Assembly (NCBI GenBank): GCA_030141605.1
Contig: JAQGDQ010000567.1
Span: 40,001 to 104,000, forward strand
Origin: Tubiluchus corallicola
Lineage: Eukaryota; Priapulida; Priapulimorpha; Priapulimorphida; Tubiluchidae
DNA length: 64,000 nt
Direction: 5' to 3'
The notes under the pieces were generated by a model. It was not told where the DNA came from and searched no databases. It saw nothing but the letters and a program-made list of their open reading frames with translations. Below are positions 44,401 through 58,800 of the stretch, piece after piece (position 1 is the first letter of the stretch; each line of letters begins with the position of its first letter). Made by a program: the position numbers and the translations under genes.

Positions 44401-47400
44401 ATACCTGAGAAGTCTACTGTATTCCCCTGCCAGCATTACATTTCATTTCATCACAGCCCTGTAGTACAATATTAATAATAACACACAAAAGGCACATACT
44501 ATGGTCAGTCAGTTCTTGCGCTTTATTTTTCTGTCAACTCAAATTTAACATATGTGATGTTTATTCCGTTGTAATTTATTCTTAACATTAAAATAAAAAT
44601 TGTACATAATTGAGTGCATCAGCTGAAGATATTCATATTTATGTTATTTGATACAGTATTGAAATTGTGCTTGTTCTGTCTCTTCATGCTTTTGTTCTAC
44701 ACAGGGTACAAGCCGTTCAAAATGACTCATGCATCCGATAATTTTGACCAACTTTACAAGTGGGCCGTGCAGCTGATCAAGTGTGGAAAGGCTTACGTTT
44801 GTCACCAGTCAGCCGACGAAATGAAAGGATTCAACCCTACTCCTTCTCCCTGGAGGGATCGTCCTATTGCAGAATCGTTGAAGTTATTCGAGGTAAATTT
44901 TCTGTTTATCAGCACAAATCATGTTTTCGCTTCTGTTATTTAAATGCATTTAATTTGAAGGTAAAGCTTGGAATCAGTTTCTAAAGTTTAGTAGCATCGG
45001 ATCTAAGTAGTACTGAGATGGGTGACCGCAAAAGAATGTGTAGTCAGGGAAGCTTTGGAACATTGATGAGTTTTTTGCTTTTTGAAATAGTAATTCCAAA
45101 GCTGTTACAGAATAACCTAATTTCGCAAAGTGTATTAGAAGAATATGGCACTGTAATGGCTGTTTATAGATAACTTAGTCATGACTTATGATTCAACACG
45201 CTTAGTGTACTGACAATTGTAGCAGAAATTTATCTTAACTGAATGACAGCTAGTCCATTCTGATAGGGAATTATGCTATGAAGTTATAGGACTAGTGGCA
45301 TATCCATACGCATTGTAAAACACCCCTTTATAAACTACTATGGTACACCTTTTCTTCAAATAGCTAAAATTATTCATAGTTCTTCTAGTTTCCAATGATG
45401 TATTTAGTAAAGTTAAATGCGTTTGAGTCTGATGATTGCTTAGAAGAGGATTTCAAGTCAAAAATTTTGTTTAGAAGTGGAACCTAAGTTCATCATCATC
45501 ATCATCATACGCCTGTAATCTGTAATATACACTAGGGATGAGCATTGAATGCTCCAATCCGATTTGAATGCATTTCTTCAATTCGAATTCGATTCTTACC
45601 TAGAATTATAGATTCGAATAATTCAGCACTTCAACCACATACGTTCTTTTGTCATCAAAATAATTTTGAACATCACACAATCAGTGCAATTTAGTACCGA
45701 TTTTTAAATTAATTATTAGTGGTTGTATTGCAGAACAAAATCGAGTAATATGCATGATCTTTGTAAAGCCACTTGTTATTGAGAGTTTGCAAATTTGTTC
45801 AAAAATCTTTCATACTGAATTCGAATTGAATTCGAAATACTGAAATTCGGTTGATTTGAATTCGAAATACTGAAATTCGGTTGATTTGAATTCGAAATAC
45901 TGAAATTCGGTTGATTCGAATTCGAAACACTGAAATTCGGTTGATTCGAATTCAAAATACTGAAATTCGGTTGATTTGAATTCGAAATACTGAAATTTGT
46001 CTTGATTCAAATAAAAAAATCACAAATTTGATTCAATTCGAATTCGATTTCTGGTAGAGAATGCTCACTTCTCATATACGCTAACATTCGCGATTTTTAA
46101 ATATTGTTACAGAGGCACCTGTGTGTCGGGTCAGGTGTAGGGCCCTCTACACACTCTGCTTCCACGTCAGCAGCGACTCACCCCTTTCTTGTAGGTCCAG
46201 ACGTCTTGTTTGGGCCTACACGTGGTGCGAGAAGCCAGCTGACCTGGAATGCCAGTATAAAAGCGTGTAGAGGTCACTACAGCCTGGATTTCTGACACAG
46301 GTGCTCCTCGGGTGTAGTGCTGTTACTGAGTTAGTTAGTTATCTTTTTTGCACACGTGTATTTTGTTCCCTATTTTTATTAATGCTGTTAATAAACTCCA
46401 TACAGTGTAGTTTTTGTGTATTTTATTTTATGAGAGTTAAATGACATGTTATAACAGGTATATGGTACTAGTTTACAGACATTAACTTTGTTAATTAGCG
46501 TAACATTTGTAATTAAAATTGACTTTTATAGTTAAGTAATCATTTACACAACGATAGTAAAATGGATCTTCATGATGCGCAATATCAAGACCGCCATGCC
46601 ATCTTGGAGTTCGACCCCCTGAGTCGAATTCAGTCCAATATCAAGACCGCCATGCCATCTTGGAGTTTGACCCCCTGAGTCGAATTCAGTCCAATATCAA
46701 GACCGCCATGCTATCTTGGAGTTCGACCCCCTGAGTCGAATTCAGTCCAACATCAAGACCGCTATGCCATCTTGGAGTTTGACCCCCTTGGTCGAATTCA
46801 GTCCAATATCAAGACCGCCATGCCATCTTGGAGTTTGACTCCCTGAGTCGAATTCAGTCCAATATCAAGACCGCCACGCGATCTTGGAGTTCGACCCCCT
46901 GAGTCGAATTCAGTCCAATATCAAGACCGCCATGCCTTCTTGGAGTTCGACCCCCTGGGTCGAATTCTGTCCAATATCAAGACCGCCATGCCATCTTGGA
47001 GTTTGACCCCCTGAATCGAATTCAGTCCAATATCAAGACCGCCATGCCATCTTGGAGTTCGACCCCCTGAGTCGAATTCAGTCCAATATCAAGACCGCCA
47101 TGCCATCATGGAGTTTGACCCCCTGAGTCGAATTCAGTCCAATATCAAGACCGCTATGCCATCTTGGAGTTCGACCCCCCGGGTCGAATTCAGTCCAACA
47201 TCAAGACCGCTATGCCATCTTGGAGTTCGACCCCTGGGTCGAATTCAGTCCAATATCAAGACTGCCATGCCATCTTGGAGTTCGACCCCCTGGGTCGAAT
47301 TCAGTCCAATATCAAGACCGCCATGCGATCTTGGAGTTCGACCCCCTGAGTCGAATTCAGTCCAATATCAAGACCGCCATGCCTTCTTGGAGTTCGACCC

Positions 47401-49208
47401 CCTGAGTCGAATTCAGTTCAATATCAAGACCGCTATGCCATCTTGGAGTTCGACCCCCTGGGTCGAATTCAGTCCAATATCAAGACCGCCATGCCATCTT
47501 GGAGTTTGACCCCCTGAATCGAATTCAGTCCAATATCAAGACCGCCATGCCATATTGGAGTTCGACCCCCTGAGTCGAATTCAGTCCAATATCAAGACCG
47601 CTATGCCATCTTGGAGTTCGACCCCCGGGTCGAATTCAGTCCAATATCAAGACCGCCATGCCATCTTGGAGTTTGACTCCCTGAGTCGAATTCAGTCCAA
47701 TATTATACTATTTTCTATATTTTCTCAGGACATGAGAGACGGACTGATGGATGAAGGAACTGCCACATTACGTATGAAGACGACTCTAGAAGAAGGAAAG
47801 GTGGATCCGGTAGCTTACAGGATCAAATTTACGCCGCATCACCAGGCGGGCGACAGTTGGTGCATCTATCCAACCTACGACTACACGCACTGTCTCTGCG
47901 ATTCTTTAGAGAATATCACACATTCACTTTGTACAAAGGAATTCCAGTCAAGGTATTCAGGCATTTAGTGAGTAGAATGCTGCAGGTACACAGGTTTCTT
48001 GAACAAATTTAACTCGTGATTTGTTCAAGAGGTCACGCCTGCTAAATAAATTACGGTGGTGCATTTACCGTGGTGCTGGCTCTTTATGACTGCACCACAA
48101 GTAAGCTCATCTACACACTTAGTAGCACCAGATGTGCCCATTATTTATTAATTACATTTATGTATTATAAGCTTATCAACATTTGACAGTACTTAAAAAA
48201 ACAGAATAATTTTTCATATATTCCACTTTGAAGTATGGTAAAAAGTATACATTTTAACATCTATAATAATGCCAAAGTGTTTCTGATAATTAAATAATGT
48301 TTAAAAACTTAATTAGCAACCCGGGAGCCCAGTTAATGATGATGTCATAACTGAACATAATTTTCAACAGCACATACATACCAAGAGCGCGTTGCACATG
48401 TTTGCAAAAGTGGAAATTGAATATACAATGTTGCTGTACAATATCTCTACAAATGATACACAAATCTCTACAATTTTAAGTTTCAAAATTTAGAAGTCAA
48501 GTTTAGCGCTGTATTAAGATATCCAACATGTGCGATACATCACAACTGAACACATTTGAACTGCGAGGTGCCGCGCATTACCAAAGTGTAGGCGCTAGTG
48601 TTAATCTAATTAGCAAATAGCAAAATGCATGCAACAGCTCAGTACTATACATGTGAAGGTTTCTTTCTTATCATTTATTCTTAAAAAACAATGTGTTCCG
48701 CCTTTCAATATTTAATACATTAGGTTGTCTTCAGCTATAGTTTAGGAATCAGTCCAGCTTTCTTTTAATTATTATTTTTATATATTTCTTTATTGTAATC
48801 ATTTTAAGGCGTTCATCGTATTATTGGCTTTGCAATGCGTTGGAAACTTACTGTCCAGTACAGTGGGAATATGGACGACTAAACATGAACTACACCGTCG
48901 TGAGCAAACGCAAAATAGCCAAACTCATTTCGGAGGGGATCGTCAGGTAACAAAATAACATTAAATACATCCTCATTTTTCGTAAACTATTCTTATATAT
49001 ATATATATATTCTTGTATATTTTGACTCTTGTAGAAAGTGCTCTTATGTATTACTATAACTGAAATATTTAATCAGGGTCTTTCTGAAAATACACTGATA
49101 TGTTTACTGCCTTAATTCAGAAGTATAATGTTACATTGAGGAAAAAACATGCATAATTTAATTCCATCATATATTATGAATAATAACAATATTCTTAATA
49201 TTCTTCTT

Positions 49209-49271
<63 letters not shown>

Positions 49272-49745
49272 AATATAATAATATTCGTTTCTTCTCCTCT
49301 TTTCCGTCTTCCTATCCCTAATCTTACTATTTTTTCCATTCCACCATGTCTACTAACCCTAACCATTCTTTCATTCACTCATCCTCCCCTCTCTTCCTTC
49401 TTCCTATCCCTAATCTTATTATTTTTTCCATTTCATCATTTCTTCTGATCCTAACCATTCTTTCATTCACTCATCCTCCCCTCCCTGCCTTCTTCCTATC
49501 CCTAATCTTTCTATTTTTTTCCATTCCATCATGTCTACTAACCCTAACCATTCTTTAATTCACTCATTTCTGCCACCTAAACAAGCCAAGCTTTCAAGGT
49601 GTCATACAGCAACTCTTTTATTTGGTTAATTTGACTTCATCAACGTTTTTTTACCTATACTGTTTCTTTTTGTTTCAATAATATTGTACGTTGATGTATT
49701 GTATATGTATTGCTGGAGTGAAATAAATTGATTGATTATTGTTAC

Positions 49746-49790
<45 letters not shown>

Positions 49791-49796
49791 TACTAC

Positions 49797-49848
<52 letters not shown>

Positions 49849-52800
49849 ACTGTAATCATTTAACAAAAGTATGTTCTCTTCAAATGCTTATTGGAGATTA
49901 TGTTTGTGATGGCTGTGACTTTTGTGACTTTGAAAGTCTTGACTTGACATGATCAGTCGTCTGCGTTTCTTACATGCAGCGACAGAATTGTAGCAATTTT
50001 AAGAGCGTAAAGTGTAACATTATATTGATTTTATACTTTATTAAGTGCACCCTGCTTTTAATGCATATGGACAGTTACTCTACAGAGAAAGGCATCCCGG
50101 CTAACTAACTTTTAAGCACTAAATTCACTTTTGCAGCTAAATATCGTGCTGAAATTAGCCAGCCTTTTTGTTTGACTTATTAGCAGTAATTATGAACGCT
50201 TTGTTTAATTTAATTAAGCGTGGAAAGTGAAATTAGTCAGCTGATTGACGGAAAGGTCAATTAGCGTTGTTGCTATGCTAATTTTGTAGGTAAAATGTCA
50301 GTACAAGCAAAAGAATATGGTAATCCACTTACTTGTACTTGAAGTGGTTTAAAAATGGTCAGTAGAAGAATTACGTACAAGTAGAACAGGCGCGTTTTGT
50401 TAAATCATTTATAACAGAGGTGTGCAAACTGCGGCCCGCGGGCCACTTGCGGCCTGCCGAGAGATCTTGTGCGGCCCGCAAAGAGGTTTGTCAACGGTTT
50501 GAAAGTGCGGCCCACGCGATCCAGCTTAAGTCTGCGCCAATATCGCAAAGATAGTGCGGGTAGTTTTTTCCTCTAGATCGGATGGCATTAACCCTTACAA
50601 GACCGTTGTCACTTAATGTCACTGTCGGACATGACGAAATATATGGTTTTTAACATAAATTTTAATAACTTCTAAAATAGTATCTTGAGTGCAGTAGTAA
50701 TGATGTGCGCAAATCGGATGCAAAAAAATCGTTATTGGGTCCTACTGTACTTGGCTCCTTGACCAAACTGCATGTGGCCCACAGGAATTGCACGAATGTT
50801 TAATGTGGCCCTGTTAGTCAGATAATTTGCACACCCCTGATTTATAAGTAGGCCTACGTGGTTTCTAAGATGCTTTACACTCCCTTTTTTGCCATAATAT
50901 TGAATAATATGAAAACTTTGTGAACTGTTGTGATTGTGGCAGTAAGTGGAGAGCATTTTTGGGACATCCACTATTCCTTCAGCAATTTAATATAATAATT
51001 TATATAATATAATATAATATAATATAATATAATATAATATAATATAATATAATATAATATAATATAATATAATATAATATAATATAATATAATATAATAT
51101 AATATAATATAATATAATAAATATAATATAATATAATATAATATAATATAATATAATATAATATAATATAATATAATATAATATAATATAATATAATATA
51201 ATATAATATAATATAATATAATATAATATAATATAATATAATATAATATAATATAATATAATATAATATAAGGAAATATAATATAATTTAATATAAGGAA
51301 ACAAGCTTGTTTTCGATAAAAGATGCTGCAGCGGCAGGCAGAAATTACTTTATTAAAACATGTCTAACTGTCAAAATTTCGTTGTCATTTGTTTGTTTGT
51401 GTTTGCTGTGTTGCTAAAATTATGTACAACAAGATGCCAAACAAATTACCAAAAACTGAGCTTGACATTTAACAAAGGCAAATTAGTGTCTGTTAATTTG
51501 AAATTTATGAGTTGATGTGACATTGACAAAATTTGCACGATCAAACCTACTGCTGCTACTGCCACTACCACTATTACGACTACGACTACTATTGCTGCTG
51601 CTGCTGCCACTACCACTATTACGACTACGACTACTGCTGCTGTTACTGCTACTACTGCTATTGCTGCTGCTGCTGCTGCTGCTGCTGCTACTACTACTGC
51701 TACTGGTACTGCTACTGCTGCTGCTGCTACTGCTACTACTATTACTACTACACTACTACCACTACCACTACTACCACTACTACTATCACCACCACCAACA
51801 CCACCACCACCACTACTACACTACTTCCACTACCACTAATTCCACCGCCACTACCACCTCTCACTGCTGTCATCACGCCATCACTACTGCAGCAGCTACT
51901 GTGGCACCACCAAAAACAGCAAGTAAAGTGCAAGTTACAACATGGCAGTTAACAATTATAATGGATTATTATACATCATCAAACCTTTTAATAACATAAT
52001 CAGAATTTACATGTTTCATATCTTGCATTAATAAGAATAGTAATATCACATTTGACAAGTATACTATATTTGCTTGATTTCTTCAATTTCTATTTTGTTA
52101 AAACACTTTGCGTAAAATGGAACATGTCGGAGTTTAACTAAACTTGACATCCAATAAACCTGTTATCCTTTTTTATTCTTTTCTGTTTTCAGGAGTTGGG
52201 ATGATCCAAGACTTTTTACACTCACAGCTTTACGTCGGCGCGGCATTCCTCCTCGAGCTATCAATAACTTTATTTTAAAGGTATTGAATATAAAATGATT
52301 AAAAATCAATAGAAAATTGAGAACTATTAAAAAGATGTTTTTGCATGTACGGTTGTATGGGTGCTATGCATACCAACATAGAGTGTTCCGGGTGTTCCAT
52401 TCCAAGCCCACCCGCGATAAGTGAATTTCCGCGAAGTAGGGACGCTATACTTATTTTAGTAGTTACACATTATTTTAAGTCTTTATAAACCCTCTCCACA
52501 CTCTTATACATAACCCTTTCCCATTCCCTTAATAACTTTTCCCATACTGTACATGTCCCTTTTAAAAAACTTTACTCTAATGTTCATAAAAATGTTTTAA
52601 ACTCTCAAGCATAGATACGTAATTTTGACGGAGTACCGCAAAAACCCGCGAAACAGCGAAAATACCGCGATAAATATTTTACATATTTTTTGAAAACCCG
52701 GGGAAACAGTGAGTCCGCGATAAACGCACCGCGAAGTAGCGAGGGAACACTGTACAGGTGTTATTGCATATTGTATGCAGCTTATACAATTTTGTATTGT

Positions 52801-55800
52801 CGATTAATGTTTAGATAAAAATGAGAACTAGCATTTTTGAAAGTAGTAATACATTAAATTAAAAATAGAATTGTTCAGATTTTTTCAGTCCTTTCTGCGG
52901 TGCATGCTAACTAGTGAACTCTTTGCTAAAATAATGTTTTTTTGTAATACAGAATGAAAAATAGACTAAGGTCGTTAAACTAAGAATATTAAAGAAATGC
53001 ATGTCATACAGTAGACATTGTAAACAAAATTTTTTGAACCAAAGTAATCTCACAAAGTACAAATTCAGCATTTTCTTCAAATAATTCACATTAATTCAAC
53101 AATTTTACATGCTTTGTAACTCATTACTCAAGACACTAAGTAAAAATAATTCATAGCAGCAATTAAATCCTTCTGTCTCTGAAGACGATGGAGTGTGCCG
53201 CAAGAGAGTCAGTTATTGATCACATTGATAGAGCTGCAGCATCGACTGTGGCTGAGCAGTGCGATCCTTGAACGTCTCCAGGGCACACGCCTTGTATGGA
53301 GATCCTGAGTTGCCCAGACAACAGGAACCCCTCTCTTCCTCCCTGGTGTAGTCCAAAGGAAAGTGGAGCGATACGTTTGGCACCAGGTTGGCTGCAGGAG
53401 CTACCGGAGTCAGTGAGCATGCTGCACTGATCCGCCTTCGGGGCTCCAGCTCCTGATTTGGAAGGTTTATTCCTCTACATATGGCCGTTGGGTCACTTGA
53501 CCTCCTCCGACCTCTAGCCGTTGGCTGCCTCCGCCTAGTGTCGAGATACATGGTGGCGCAAGCCTTCAGCACCTGGTATTCCTAGGCGGTCATCCATCCA
53601 AGTACTAACCAGGCTTTACGTTGCTCAACTTCGGTGATCAGACGAGAACCGGTGTTTTCAACTTCATATCACGCAAGACACATTAACCATTTAATGCGAG
53701 CACAAGTACCTCATTTAAACAAAGACTGGGCAAGTCAGCATTTGCTAATAAAAATACAACTTGTTAGAAATAAGATGGCCAATAATTAGTAACCTGCTAG
53801 CCGTTGTGCACAGATCTATGGTCGTTATCTCCCGTGTTCCTTGACCGTTGAAAACCATAGCTTTACCTGAGCTAAGTATGCCACACTGAAAACTTCTCCT
53901 TCCTCCTTGCAGTGATGCAATTGTCGACGCTGTTTTATCGTCCGAAAAAGATTCTGATAAAAATGTTGGCGGAGGATCACGAGACAGTCCGCATGCTGCC
54001 CCCTGGTAGCCATCATCACATCTGTATGCAAAATATAATAAGCTCAATCAGCTTGCATTGATTGCAGGCCAGCATTTATTTTCACTCGCGCCTTCTCTTC
54101 AGCAGCTTTTTGGGTTTTTAATTTTTTTTGCGCTACATGCATTTTGGACTTTATATTTCTGTTGTGGATTAACTGAATTGGTAAAAATGAGCATTTGTTT
54201 GCAGCTAGGTGTCACTGGTGCTCAAATGGTTGTCGATCCGCAAATGCTAGACGCTTCAGTGCGGGATGTACTTAACACAACTGCACCGAGGTATTGCTAT
54301 TTTCATAGGGGAGATCCGAGTAAAGTGGATCACTGGGCAAAGCGGATCAAATGTGTTTGCTCTTTTTTCAGTAAGGCGTCGCAGTCGTTGCAGACCGTAG
54401 TGATTTGAAGTTCGATTTTATGCAGTTGTTGAACCTAAAAGAAAAAGATGCTAAATGAACCTTTACTTGCAAGTTTTGTAGTAAAATAACCTTTCAAACA
54501 TGAATCAGTTGATAACCAGAGCCACAACCAGCTGAGTCGACTTAAGCTTGGTTCAATTCGAGTTTAATAGCGCTTCTGTGCTTCTCTATTGAGCTTTTAC
54601 TTACCGATCCTTGGGAAATCTATTCACCAAGAAAGGTTAGTCTAAACATTTCAAGAAAATGTGTTTCAGTGATATTCGTTCAGTTCAAGTGGACCACAAT
54701 AATTCACATAGAGGGATGAAACTAAACCGATCCACCTTGCCCATACGTATGATCCACTATGCCCGTAAAAGATCCACTTTGCCTTAGAAACCCTGGTTTC
54801 GTATTTCGGAATTATCTGCTAAACGAGTAATAGTAATTATAAGTTTTTACCACATGAATATAGCAGAGCTTCCTACGGAAGAATAGGACGTGTAATCGAT
54901 TGTTACAGATCAAACATCTTGAACTTTATGAGCAAAAACCCTTAAGTGATCCTCTTTACCCGGGTCTCCCCTATTCGTGTTCACATTTTTTCGTACAAGG
55001 GATGTTTGTCATTGTTCGTAAAGCTGAATTCACATGCAAAAGTTTTTGTCCAAGATTGAAACTCGTATGCAAAGGGAATTTTTTGTCATACTGGAAAATA
55101 ATACTTGTAAGTTGTAACAGTGAATGTAAGAAAATAATATTAGTAATTGTGTATGATCTTGCCAAAGCTAGTACTTTAAAAGTACGTGTTTTATATACTT
55201 CGCATTAGAGTGAGGGAGTAGTCAAGTGGCCATGGTGTGTGCTTAACTGTGAAATGTAAGCAGTGTTGATTCCAATTAGTAAATAATAATAATATTTATT
55301 TAAATTCGGCTTTTGGGTCAACAATTAACATTAGCTCAAAGAGCTATTATCACCGACTGTAAATAACAACCTACAACTACATAACAGAGACTATTATTAC
55401 CCCTCTTTTACCCTAAATACCACTCGTCAGGCAGGGCAACAGCATGTACCATTTTTAAAGTCTTTGGTATGACCCGGCCGCTGGTTCGAACTCACGACCT
55501 TTCAGACCTAAAGCAGACGCATTACCACTAAACTAAATCGTCTGGTTAAAGGGATAGGTGGCTGACATAAACCTGCATTGCTTCGCTTTACGTACCAGAC
55601 TGTCTCCGACAATTTCTCTCAACGAAAACAGCTGTACGTGCATCTATACATGAATAAGATGGGGCTGCTAGTTCAGTGTAATGCGTTCAGTCATGAGAAT
55701 TGCAGTGGCATCTGGTTACATAGTAATGGGCTTCGTCACTTAAGTACTAGTTTCTGGCTTATAATTTGCCAGACTGTGCAAAAAGAGGGTGCAACACGTA

Positions 55801-58800
55801 CTGTCTTTAGATAAGAATTTGCGTTTAATGATAATCATTTTGCCTTGCAGAGTGATGTGTGTGCTGGAGCCATTGAAGGTCACCATTGAGAACTTACCAT
55901 TTAAATCGGAAGTTGTAGAAGTGTCAGACTTTCCTAATGAACCCGAAAGAGGATCCCACAATGTCGTCTTTGCCAAAACTGTCTACATAGAACAATCAGA
56001 TTTTAGAGAAGTATTGGATATTCTCAAATTGTACATCCATGTTATCAGTACTGCACTGTTCTGCTTTTTGTACTGTTGTTATAATTTGTCTGTTATATAT
56101 TGTTATAAGTTGTTGTAATTTATTAATATGATGTAATATCGACAAACTTGAAATTAGGTTAATTATGCTTTTTGGAATTCCGCACATAAGCAGTCAATAA
56201 AATATTGCCACATTTTAGTACAGTGCAGCAATACATCAATAAAAATAATTCGTTTAACAACAGAAATTTGTTAAAGAATAATGGAATGATTTTCCCTCAG
56301 TTAACAGTAATTTAAACGGTTTACCTAAAGCTGTTTCTCACTTCATATTTTGTAGGTGCAGTGTAAGCCTAAAGTTAAATCGGTCACTAAGTCTAGACTT
56401 GAGACACCTACTAAAAGTAAAACAAATTATGTTTGTTAAAAGTATTCAAACTGTGCGACTTGCTTACAAAAAATTCTGTTCAGTTTACTATTTCGACATC
56501 AAAGTGTTTTCTTCGTAAATATAATTACACAGATTTAATAGTGAGTTTACTGTATCATCAAATATGAATATAAAGTGAGCAAGCAACTATCAAAATACCA
56601 TATAAAACAGGGGTGTGCAAATTACAAAGAGATTTGTCAACCTAATGAAAGTGCGGCCCGGGCGATTAATTCAGTGTATCCAGCTGAAGTCCGTGCCACG
56701 ATCCCAAAGATAGTGCGGGTAGTTTTTTCTACTAGATCGGATGCCATTAATCCTTACAAGACGGTTGTAGCTTAATAACACTGTACTACACAGACGGTGT
56801 GATAAACATTACTAATATGCATTGTAACGAAATTACCACTATCTGTCCTGAAAGTAAAAGTATATGGTTTGTAATATAAATTTTAATAACTTCTAAAATA
56901 GTTTCTTGAGTGTAGTAGTGCAGTAGTAATGATGTACGCAGGTCGCATGCAAAAAAAATCGTTATTAGGCCTTTCTGTACTTGGCTCCTTGATCAAACTG
57001 CCTGTGGCCCGCAGGAATTGCGTGAAAGTTTAATGTGGCCCGGCTAGTCAGATAATTTGCACACCCCTGATATGAAATACTGTTGATTTAACATGATCCT
57101 TGCAGCATCATGCATTCATTACTGTAGAAGTTTGAGCAAGAAATTTAATGTAGGATATGGAAATGCTTGTATTAACAATTTTTCTTTTTTTTCCTAGAGG
57201 GGTGACAAAGATTTCAGAAGATTAACTCCCGATCAGCCCGTTGGTTTGGCACAAGTAGGCTATGTCATATCAGTAAAAAGTTTAAAAAAGGTAAGTGCGT
57301 TACTGTCATACCAAGTTACAATGTTAAGATATCGTTGCTCAGAAGAAGCTTGAGTATTATACGTCACGTCTAGTGGAACTTTCTTGTAAGAAATCAAAAT
57401 GTGTGTTTAATTATACTGCATTTGGCAAACAGATTACTCCATTTCTCTATTCATGCTTAATAGATATTGTTGGCATCCTTCTGTCTCAGAAGACAATGGA
57501 GCTGCAGCGTCGACTGTGGCTGAGCTGTGAGATCCTTGAACGTCTCCAGGGTGCACGCCTGAGCAAGGTGTATGGAGATCCTGAGTTGCCCAGACAACAG
57601 GAACCCTCTCTTCCTCGCTGGTGTAGTCCAAAGGAAGGCGGAGCGATACGTTTGGCACCAGGTTGGCTGCAGGAGCTGCTGGAGTCAGTGAGCATGCTGC
57701 ACTGGTCTGCCTTCGGGGCTCCACTCCTGATTTGGAAGGTTTACTCTACATATGGCCATTGGGTCACTTGACCTCCTCCGCCCTCTAGCCGTTGGCTGAC
57801 CTCCTCCGCATAGTGTGGGCATCCCGCAGGCCTACAGCACTTGATATTCCTAGGCGGTCACCCATCCAAGTACTGATCAGGCTCTACGTTGCTTAATTTT
57901 GGTGATCAGACGAGAACCGGTGTTTTCAACGTGATATGGCCGTAGATATATATATATATATACATTTGTTTACTGTCTAGTGTTGTACTTGGTTTATATT
58001 CCTTCCAGGATAGTAATGGTAGTCTCATAGAAATTATAGCTAATGGCACTCCATTGGGAGAAACTACTAAACCAAAAGCATTTATTCATTGGGTATCAAA
58101 TCCTGTTAGTTGTGAAGTTCGTCTTTATGAACGACTGTAAGTATTTTTGCTACTTAAGCTCTTATCTTTTTGCATACATCATCTAGACAGTCGTGTGAAT
58201 GTTTGCTACTTAAGCTCTTATCTTTTTGCAAACATCATCTAGACAGTCATGTGAATGTTTGCTACTTAAGCTCTTACCTTTTTGCAAACATCATCTAGAC
58301 AGTCGTGTGAATGTTTGCTACTTAAGCTCTTATCTTTTTGCATACATCATCTAGACAGTCATGTGAATGTTTGCTACTTAAGCTCTTACCTTTTTGCATA
58401 CATCATGTAGACAGTCGTGTGAATGTTTGCTACTTAAGCTCTTACCTTTTTGCATACATCATCTAAACAGTCATGTGAATGTTTGCTACTTAAGCTCTTA
58501 CCTTTTTGCATACATCATGTAGACAGTCGTGTGAATGTTTGCTACTTAAGCTCTTATCTTTTTGCACACATCATCTAAACAGTCATGTGAATGTTTGCTA
58601 CTTAAGCCCTTTTTGCATACATCATGTAGACAGTCGTGTGAATGTTTGCTACTTAAGCTCTTACCTTTTTGCACACATCATGTAGACAGTCGTGTAAATG
58701 TTTGCTACTTAAGCTCTTACCTTTTTGCATACATCATCTAGACAGTCGTGTGAATGTTCAGTGTTATTTTTTACGTGTAATTCGTTTTGTTTTTTTACTA

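Noticed and set aside
47108-47968. Frame of 133 codons repeating [19 protein letters not shown]
   Set aside because: The 56-bp unit is not a multiple of three, so all three frames give similar peptides; it is an intronic minisatellite. Only the part after 47729 is QARS exon 10.
57831-57946. Functional 5S rRNA gene
   Set aside because: The 5S-like part continues into a repeated body, has substitutions and lacks a T-run terminator at the 5S 3' end; it is a SINE head.
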